Below are positions 8,212 to 11,822 of a stretch of 11,822 nt of DNA, one piece after another. Within the stretch, counting starts at the first letter, position 1; each line of letters begins with the position of its first letter. The position numbers and the translations under genes were made by a program. Source of the DNA: 2-02-FULL-62-14 sp035632555 (GTDB lineage: Bacteria > Nitrospirota > Nitrospiria > Nitrospirales > Nitrospiraceae); NCBI GenBank assembly GCA_035632555.1, contig DASQGO010000102.1:1-11822 (forward strand), read 5' to 3'. Below the pieces are notes generated by a model. It made no database searches. It was not told the origin of the DNA and was given only the letters and a program-made list of their open reading frames with translations.

Positions 8212-8217
8212 ATTATA
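8212..8217 (-). promoter_or_regulatory. Candidate -10 box for the ybbA-like operon
   Basis: The minus strand reads TATAAT at 8217-8212, a perfect -10 hexamer, 33 bases before the ATPase ATG. No good -35 is found at 16-18 bases; TTGAGA at 8232-8227 is too close. The surrounding GTATAATAGCG resembles the other promoter-like sites in this window. The same AT-rich patch read on the plus strand (TATTAT at 8211-8216) lies directly before the preferred tesA ATG, so the two divergent genes probably share a very compact control region. Confidence 0.4.
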
Positions 8218-8221
8218 CGGT

Positions 8222-8992
8222 ATGGCTCTCAACTTCCTACATAGTTCATTTTACAGTGCCCGCCTGCTGGCGGCTGTCCTGACGTTTGGATGTGGGGTCA
8301 GCGGCTGCGAGCCGGGATCGGAGTCGCCCCCTTCAACGACTCCGTCCGGCAGTCCGCGTGACGGGTTCGGTCAGCGGTTTGGCACCGATGTGACCGGCCA
8401 GCCGGGACGCAGCACGGCGGCCGTGCGTGAGGACCGGCTGAAGATCGTGGCTTTTGGCGATAGCCTCACCGCCGGACTTGGCGTCGCCCAGGAAGAGGCC
8501 TATCCGGCTAGGCTCCAGCGGGAATTGGACGCAGCCGGCTATCGCTATCGCGTGATCAACGCCGGTGTGAGCGGCGATACGACGGCGGGTGGCGTGCGTC
8601 GCGTCGAATGGGTGCTCAACAGCAAGCCGGCGGTCGTGATTCTGGAACTGGGCGCCAATGACGGCCTGCGCGGGATCGATCCGGCCGAAACACGATCCAA
8701 TCTGGATACAATCATCCATCGGCTCCAAGCCGCCGGCGTGACCGTGATTCTGGCCGGGATGAAGCTGCCGCCCAACTATGGCAAGGATTATACGGCCCGC
8801 TTTGCGGCGCTTTATCCGGAACTGGCGAAGAAGTACCGCGTGCCGTTGATGCCGTTTTTTTTAGAAGGGGTTGCCGCCCGCGAGGCGCTGAATCAGGCTG
8901 ATGGAATTCATCCGACCGAGGCCGGCTACCGGATCATCGTGGAGAATTTGCTGAAGACGCTTGAGCCGCTGCTGGCCAAACCGGCGGGCTAG
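8222..8992 (+). CDS. tesA: SGNH-family esterase/thioesterase/lysophospholipase, TesA-like predicted lipoprotein
   Basis: A 256-residue GDSL/SGNH hydrolase resembling E. coli TesA, which cleaves acyl-CoA, esters and lysophospholipids. The blocks are complete: GDSLTAG at 79-85 with nucleophile S81, block II VSGDT with oxyanion G118, block III GANDG with N146, and the DGIHP block with D227 and H230. The N-terminus differs from E. coli TesA: a hydrophobic stretch (15-27) ends in VSGC, a lipobox that would make C29 the lipidated residue, followed by a Ser/Pro/Gly-rich linker to about residue 70. I infer membrane anchoring at the periplasmic face. ATG 8222 gives a sensible 28-residue lipoprotein signal; in-frame starts at 8156, 8177 and 8180 would overlap the divergent ATPase gene or its leader, and none has a clear ribosome site. 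Location opposite the YbbAP-like operon is the known tesA context. Confidence 0.9.
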   Translation: MALNFLHSSFYSARLLAAVLTFGCGVSGCEPGSESPPSTTPSGSPRDGFGQRFGTDVTGQPGRSTAAVREDRLKIVAFGDSLTAGLGVAQEEAYPARLQRELDAAGYRYRVINAGVSGDTTAGGVRRVEWVLNSKPAVVILELGANDGLRGIDPAETRSNLDTIIHRLQAAGVTVILAGMKLPPNYGKDYTARFAALYPELAKKYRVPLMPFFLEGVAAREALNQADGIHPTEAGYRIIVENLLKTLEPLLAKPAG

Positions 8993-8999
8993 ACACGCA

Positions 9000-9042
9000 C
9001 CTGACCCTGCGTCATTGGTTTGGCCAATGACGCAGGGTCAGG
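9000..9042. terminator. Perfect 19-bp inverted repeat between convergent genes
   Basis: The left arm CCTGACCCTGCGTCATTGG (9000-9018) and its exact complement (9024-9042) enclose a 5-base loop, TTTGG. It starts 8 bases after the tesA stop and lies 33 bases past the stop of the convergent 57-aa gene, so it could end both transcripts. There is no T-run on either side, so it is not a textbook intrinsic terminator; an mRNA-stabilising hairpin or protein site remains possible. Confidence 0.6.
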
Positions 9043-9075
9043 CGAAGATCTGTCAGGAAAGTCTGAAGACGACGA

Positions 9076-9249
9076 TTAGGACTTCTTGAAGAATGTATCG
9101 TACACGCCGTAGGCGAGAATCACTCCGATCAACGTGTAATACAGGCCGCTGATGCCGCTGTAGTCCGGCGCGCCGCCCTTGGGCTCGTTGGCCAGCGCCT
9201 CGGACAGGCTCACCAGCACCACCGCCATTGCTGCGAGGATTCTGCTCAT
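9076..9249 (-). CDS. Small membrane protein, 57 aa, unknown function
   Basis: A short gene supported by expression signals rather than homology: a strong Shine-Dalgarno AAGGAGG 8 bases before the ATG, and a promoter with 17-base spacing upstream. The product begins MSRILAAMAVVLVSLSEALA, a signal peptide or first membrane helix with a plausible cleavage after ALA at residue 20. A short polar, Gly-rich stretch follows (NEPKGGAPDYSGISG), then a second hydrophobic helix (about 36-50, LYYTLIGVILAYGVY) ending in DTFFKKS with a basic C-terminus. Without the signal this would be a roughly 37-residue single-span protein with its C-terminus in the cytoplasm (positive-inside rule). Such small proteins are often accessory subunits of membrane complexes, but nothing here identifies a partner. 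It is monocistronic: convergent with tesA and divergent from the DedA gene. Confidence 0.8.
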   Translation of the reverse strand: MSRILAAMAVVLVSLSEALANEPKGGAPDYSGISGLYYTLIGVILAYGVYDTFFKKS

Positions 9250-9254
9250 TGGAA

Positions 9255-9264
9255 CACCCTCCTT
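9255..9264 (-). promoter_or_regulatory. Strong ribosome binding site and leader of the 57-aa gene
   Basis: The minus strand reads TAAGGAGGG, a near-perfect match to the 16S rRNA 3' end, ideally spaced before the ATG at 9249. The leader also holds a small hairpin just upstream (GCCGG/CCGGC arms at 9290-9286 and 9279-9275, 6-base loop), which leaves the ribosome site exposed. Confidence 0.7.
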
Positions 9265-9305
9265 AGTAATTCATGCCGGCACGATCCGGCCAGCAAACGG
9301 GGCGG

Positions 9306-9334
9306 ATTGTACTGAACTCCGGTATGCCAGGCAA
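9306..9334 (-). promoter_or_regulatory. Sigma70-like promoter of the 57-aa gene
   Basis: On the minus strand, -35 TTGCCT (9334-9329) and -10 TACAAT (9311-9306) are separated by exactly 17 bases. The -10 is followed by CCGCCCC. Transcription would begin near 9299, giving a leader of about 50 bases. Confidence 0.55.
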
Positions 9335-9367
9335 GAACTTTTTGTGGCGTTGCCGGTAGCCGATGGG

Positions 9368-9373
9368 TACAAT
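9368..9373 (+). promoter_or_regulatory. Candidate -10 box for the DedA gene
   Basis: TACAAT at 9368-9373 is the mirror copy of the leftward -10. It would start transcription near 9380, about 30 bases before ATG 9411, which supports that start over the in-frame ATG at 9363. A convincing -35 is absent (TTGTGG at 9342-9347 is 20 bases away). Confidence 0.35.
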
Positions 9374-9410
9374 CCGCCCGCCGTGTCGCCGCGAAGGGAA
9401 CGTCCTGCTT

Positions 9411-10049
9411 ATGTCCAATTGGGTCGGCATCTGGTTTCAGTGGGTTCATGACTGGGGTTATCCGGGCATCATCGTCCTGATGGCGATGGAAAGCTCCATC
9501 GTGCCGATCCCGAGTGAAATCGTGATTCCGCCCGCCGCCTATTGGGCGGCGCAAGGCCGATACAGTTTCACCGGCGTGGTGTTGGCCGGCACGCTCGGAA
9601 GCTATCTCGGTGCGGCGGCCACCTACTGGGCGGCGCGGTGGCTGGGCCGCCCGCTGCTGGTGAAATATGGCTATCTCGCCTTCTGTCCTGAGGACAAGCT
9701 GCTTCGCGCCGAGCGCTGGCTCGCTCGTTATGAAGCCGGCGGTGTCTTTTTCGCCCGGATGGTCCCGGTGGTGCGGCACTTGATCGGCATTCCTGCCGGG
9801 TTGGTGCGGATGCCCTTCGGTATGTATAGCGTGATGACTATGACCGGCGCCGGGCTCTGGTGCTGGATTCTGGCCTGGTTCGGCGGGAATCTCCTGGGTG
9901 ACAGGCCGGACTTGATCAACGATCCATCGCTGCTTGTGCAGGTGCTGAGGGAGCGGTCGTGGCTCTTCGGCGGCTTTGCGCTGCTCCTCTGCGCTCTCTA
10001 TGTCCTGGTGATGCGTCTGACGGTGAAGCCGGCGGCGCCCCACTCATAG
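9411..10049 (+). CDS. DedA/VTT-family inner-membrane protein
   Basis: A 212-residue polytopic inner-membrane protein of the DedA family. Members are linked to lipid flipping (undecaprenyl phosphate or phosphatidylethanolamine, depending on subgroup), membrane potential and drug or alkaline tolerance. Family marks present: acidic E27 in MESSIVPIPSEIVIPPAAYW with E36 (the ESSxxPIPSE type), Gly-rich GTLGSYLGAAATYWAARWLGR at about 60-80, and FFARMVPVVRHLIGIPAG (113-130) with the conserved arginines R116 and R122. Hydrophobic re-entrant or membrane segments are seen at about 17-45, 53-77, 112-132, 138-160 and 185-202. ATG 9411 is preferred because the 16 residues encoded from ATG 9363 are polar, and 9363 lies upstream of the likely transcription start; GAAGGG 12 bases upstream is a loosely spaced ribosome site. 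Length is typical. Its 3' end is 13 bases from the convergent glycosylase gene. The lipid substrate cannot be assigned. Confidence 0.9.
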   Translation: MSNWVGIWFQWVHDWGYPGIIVLMAMESSIVPIPSEIVIPPAAYWAAQGRYSFTGVVLAGTLGSYLGAAATYWAARWLGRPLLVKYGYLAFCPEDKLLRAERWLARYEAGGVFFARMVPVVRHLIGIPAGLVRMPFGMYSVMTMTGAGLWCWILAWFGGNLLGDRPDLINDPSLLVQVLRERSWLFGGFALLLCALYVLVMRLTVKPAAPHS

Positions 10050-10062
10050 CCACACCCTGTCG

Positions 10063-10704
10063 TTACCGCAGGCTTCTCCACAAATACCAGCAGGCGATGG
10101 TTTCGTAGGATTGCCACGAGCGGCCGATCCGTCGGATCGTCGCCGGCTTCGGCAGCATGCGCAGGCCATAGGCTTGCTGGACCGCTTTCTTGATGCCGAG
10201 ATCATCCACCGGCAGCACATCCAACCGGTTCAGCGAAAACATCAAGAACATTTCCGCCGTCCAGCGGCCGATGCCGTGGATCGCGGTGAGCGTCTCGATG
10301 ATTTCCTTGTTCGATTGCCGCGCGAACCGATGCGGGCGAATTTTCCCGCTGGCAAATCCCTTGGCCAGTTCCTTGAGGTAGCGCGCCTTTTGTCCGGACA
10401 GCCCTGCTCTGCGGAGGCGTGGCACCGGCGTTGCGGCCACGCGCTGCGGCGTGGGGCGGCCATGGGGGTAGAGCGCCTCGAAGCGCTTGAAGATGACCTC
10501 GGCGACTCGCGAGGACAGTTGCTGCGAGACGATCGAGTCGCAGAGCGTGGCAAAATAGCGTGGATACTGTTTGAGTCGACAGGGTCCGACGCGCGCGATG
10601 ATGCCGCGCATGACCGGGTCGGCCTTGGCCAGGTGGCGACAGGCGGCTGCATGCGAAGCGAGCCTTCTTTTAGTGCGACGATCTGTGGCGGGAAGCAGCG
10701 CCAT
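10063..10704 (-). CDS. alkA: DNA-3-methyladenine glycosylase II (AlkA-like, HhH-GPD)
   Basis: A 213-residue base-excision repair enzyme that removes alkylated bases such as 3-methyladenine from DNA. It is a single HhH-GPD domain. An early helix carries the SIVSQQLS motif (58-65) that is highly conserved in this group. The helix-hairpin-helix is LTAIHGIGRWTAEMFLM (139-155), followed by DVLPVDDLGIKKAV with catalytic D168, equivalent to AlkA D238 by the second Asp of DD. It lacks the N-terminal domain of E. coli AlkA and is closer to the short yeast MAG1/bacterial stand-alone type. ATG 10704 keeps the usual ADPVM-RGIIARVGPCRL opening; no clear ribosome site precedes it, so a nearby start cannot be excluded. 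It follows the CDGSH gene on the same strand after a 70-base gap and is convergent with the DedA gene. Confidence 0.92.
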   Translation of the reverse strand: MALLPATDRRTKRRLASHAAACRHLAKADPVMRGIIARVGPCRLKQYPRYFATLCDSIVSQQLSSRVAEVIFKRFEALYPHGRPTPQRVAATPVPRLRRAGLSGQKARYLKELAKGFASGKIRPHRFARQSNKEIIETLTAIHGIGRWTAEMFLMFSLNRLDVLPVDDLGIKKAVQQAYGLRMLPKPATIRRIGRSWQSYETIACWYLWRSLR

Positions 10705-10753
10705 GGTCTAAACGATGCACGATGAACTCGGAAGCGAATCCCGATTCAGCACG

Positions 10754-10774
10754 CCGCGTTTATGGGGAACGCGG
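10754..10774 (-). terminator. Small hairpin directly after the CDGSH gene stop
   Basis: CCGCGTT (10754-10760) and AACGCGG (10768-10774) are perfect complements around a 7-base loop, immediately next to the CDGSH stop codon. No T-run follows, so termination is uncertain; it may attenuate read-through into the glycosylase gene or protect the upstream mRNA end. Confidence 0.35.
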
Positions 10775-11014
10775 TCAGATGCGCGAGTGCGTGCCGTCGC
10801 AGAACGGCGGTTTTTTAGTGTGCTTGCAACCGCAGAAAGCGACCCGCTTCTTTTCCGTCAATTCCACTTCCATCGGCGAGAAGGACGTGCCAGTGTGTGA
10901 GCCGTCGCAAAACGGCTGCGTCTTGGATCTGCCGCACCGGCACCAGTAAAACTTGCCGGGCCCGATTTCCATGACGTAGGGCGTGCGTTGCGCAATGACC
11001 GGTTCGTCCGCCAT
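10775..11014 (-). CDS. Dual CDGSH-type iron-sulfur protein
   Basis: A 79-residue protein with two complete CDGSH zinc-finger-like motifs (CxC-x2-[ST]-x3-P-x-CDG-[ST]-H), each expected to bind a [2Fe-2S] cluster through three Cys and one His. Site 1: C25, C27, C36, H40 (CRCGRSKTQPFCDGSH). Site 2: C61, C63, C72, H76 (CGCKHTKKPPFCDGTH). This is the MiNT/CISD3-like monomeric arrangement, also common as short bacterial proteins; roles in redox sensing or iron-sulfur trafficking are suggested for relatives but not settled. There is no signal peptide or membrane helix, so it is cytosolic. The start is well supported by GGAGGAGAC directly before ATG 11014. The gene has its own promoter in the 88-base gap downstream of the ChaN-like gene. 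Confidence 0.93.
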   Translation of the reverse strand: MADEPVIAQRTPYVMEIGPGKFYWCRCGRSKTQPFCDGSHTGTSFSPMEVELTEKKRVAFCGCKHTKKPPFCDGTHSRI

Positions 11015-11051
11015 GTCTCCTCCTGGGAATAGGCAATGGGTTATGGGCGCA

Positions 11052-11081
11052 ATTGTACTCGATAGAACTTCCTCCCGCCAA
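11052..11081 (-). promoter_or_regulatory. Sigma70-like promoter of the CDGSH gene
   Basis: On the minus strand, -35 TTGGCG (11081-11076) and -10 TACAAT (11057-11052) are 18 bases apart, about 38 bases before the ATG. The -10 and its flanks (AGTACAATTGCGCCC) resemble the two sites at 9300-9312 and 9367-9379. Confidence 0.5.
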
Positions 11082-11102
11082 GAGCCATGATCCGTTGCCC
11101 GC

Positions 11103-11822
11103 TTATTGGCAGCGACGAGGAGGGCCGTGAGCGCTCAGCGGGGTCAGCCAGACATAATCAGCGACGGCGTCCTTGAGGAGCTCTTGGATTGCTTCCGGGC
11201 GGTTCGGCTCGTAGGCCGCCAAATAGATGGTGGTCTGGTGGACGGTGTTGTCCGGTCCCAGCCTGCGCGCCACGCGGTTTGGTACCGGCAATCGGTATTG
11301 AATATGTCCTCCGCCCGTATAGGCCAGCACCAGGCCTGCTTCGGCCGGCGTGCGGCTGCGGCGGATGTGCTCGGCGATGATTTTTGCCATGCCTTCGTCC
11401 CGAAAGAGAGAGGCTTCGTACATGCGTCGGTACGCATCATCCGTCAGTTCAGCATGACAGCGGCGGATCTGATCCAGCACGATCGAGCGGTAGGCCGCAT
11501 CATCCGACAAGGCTTCATCGCGCATGCCCCACTGCGCCATGCGTGCATCTGTTTTCGCATGCTCCAATCCCTGTCTGGCGACCGAGCGAACGAGCGTGCG
11601 AGGAGGATTGAGCGCGAGCAGGGCGAGGTGGCGCTCGCGGGCAAAATTGACCAGCGGTTCGTACTCCTCAAACGGGCCGCCCCAGCTTTCTTCCCATCGG
11701 GATTCCTGCAAGAACTGATCTCGAGTGGAGGGGACGCTTGAAAGATATCGATTGATCGCGTTCTGTCCGTCCCAACCGAACATCTCAAGGGCCAGAACCG
11801 GTTGCAGGCCTTGGGAAGCCAG
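11103..11822 (-). CDS. ChaN-like (DUF399) putative haem-binding protein, partial at right edge
   Basis: The frame is open from the window's right edge to TAA at 11105-11103, giving 239 residues. It matches the ChaN/DUF399 family: LALEMFGWDGQ near the visible start (family pattern ALEMF, which follows an N-terminal GExH-type strand outside the window), then WGGPFEEYEPLVNFARER and NPPRTLVRSVARQGL, an acidic helical middle, and GLVLAYTGGGHIQYRLPVPNRVARR, the family's GxGH segment, near the end. Campylobacter ChaN is a haem-binding lipoprotein; haem binding here is inference. The internal ATG at 11783 is not the true start because conserved sequence continues upstream of it. The signal peptide, if any, lies beyond the window. 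It is upstream of, and co-directional with, the CDGSH gene. Confidence 0.85.
   Translation of the reverse strand: MASQGLQPVLALEMFGWDGQNAINRYLSSVPSTRDQFLQESRWEESWGGPFEEYEPLVNFARERHLALLALNPPRTLVRSVARQGLEHAKTDARMAQWGMRDEALSDDAAYRSIVLDQIRRCHAELTDDAYRRMYEASLFRDEGMAKIIAEHIRRSRTPAEAGLVLAYTGGGHIQYRLPVPNRVARRLGPDNTVHQTTIYLAAYEPNRPEAIQELLKDAVADYVWLTPLSAHGPPRRCQ

Larger units (their letters stand above)
9300..9379. repeat. 13-bp inverted repeat at the divergent small-protein/DedA promoter region
   Basis: GGGCGGATTGTAC at 9300-9312 is repeated as its exact reverse complement GTACAATCCGCCC at 9367-9379. Each copy contains an outward-facing TACAAT -10-like box: 9311-9306 for the 57-aa gene and 9368-9373 for the DedA gene. 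The 54 bases between the copies hold the -35 of the leftward promoter; the rightward -35 is poor. Confidence 0.6.

Noticed and set aside
9363..9410. Upstream ATG for the DedA gene
   Set aside because: The added residues are polar and unlike the family, and the likely -10 box at 9368-9373 would lie inside them.
10860..10925. Short direct repeats around CCGTCGCA-AACGGC in the CDGSH gene
   Set aside because: They are explained by the two homologous CDGSH motifs in the protein, not by a DNA repeat element.
1..11822. Search for CRISPR arrays, tRNA/rRNA genes, insertion sequences, phage or toxin-antitoxin genes
   Set aside because: No regularly spaced repeats, tRNA-like clover-leaf sequence, transposase, integrase or toxin-antitoxin pair was seen; gene content is housekeeping and transport.

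Overview
The window is ordinary GC-rich bacterial chromosome, densely packed, with no phage, IS, CRISPR, tRNA or rRNA. No stretch longer than 300 bases lacks a gene. The lipoprotein-type TesA, the exported protein and the YbbAP-type transporter indicate a diderm (Gram-negative-type) bacterium. Overall style, including short degenerate GC-rich tandem repeats and the rpiA / M1 aminopeptidase / MgtE order, makes me lean to a Nitrospira-like member of Nitrospirota. That is an impression from memory, not something the sequence proves; a GC-rich proteobacterium is the alternative.

Layout, left to right. (1) A plus-strand run: the 3' part of ribose-5-phosphate isomerase A (rpiA, cut by the left edge), overlapping an M1-family zinc aminopeptidase, then a magnesium transporter of the MgtE family. 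(2) A minus-strand operon running against mgtE: an ABC ATPase (YbbA/LolD type), a small exported protein of unknown family, and a large ten-helix FtsX-type permease (YbbP type). It is divergent from a plus-strand SGNH esterase (TesA type) that looks like a lipoprotein. This is the tesA/ybbA/ybbP arrangement known from E. coli with one extra exported protein inserted. (3) A stand-alone 57-codon membrane-protein gene on the minus strand with a strong promoter and Shine-Dalgarno sequence. It faces tesA across a perfect 19-bp inverted repeat and is divergent from a DedA-family membrane protein. (4) Minus-strand genes: an AlkA-type DNA glycosylase, a dual CDGSH iron-sulfur protein, and a ChaN-like (DUF399) protein cut by the right edge.

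The most notable points are the inserted exported protein in the YbbAP-TesA locus, the predicted lipid anchor on TesA, a 7-nt-period degenerate tandem repeat in frame inside the permease gene, the 57-aa membrane protein, and a recurring promoter-like motif (GTACAAT followed by CGCCC) at three gene starts. I found no clear defence system, biosynthetic cluster or otherwise wholly new system.
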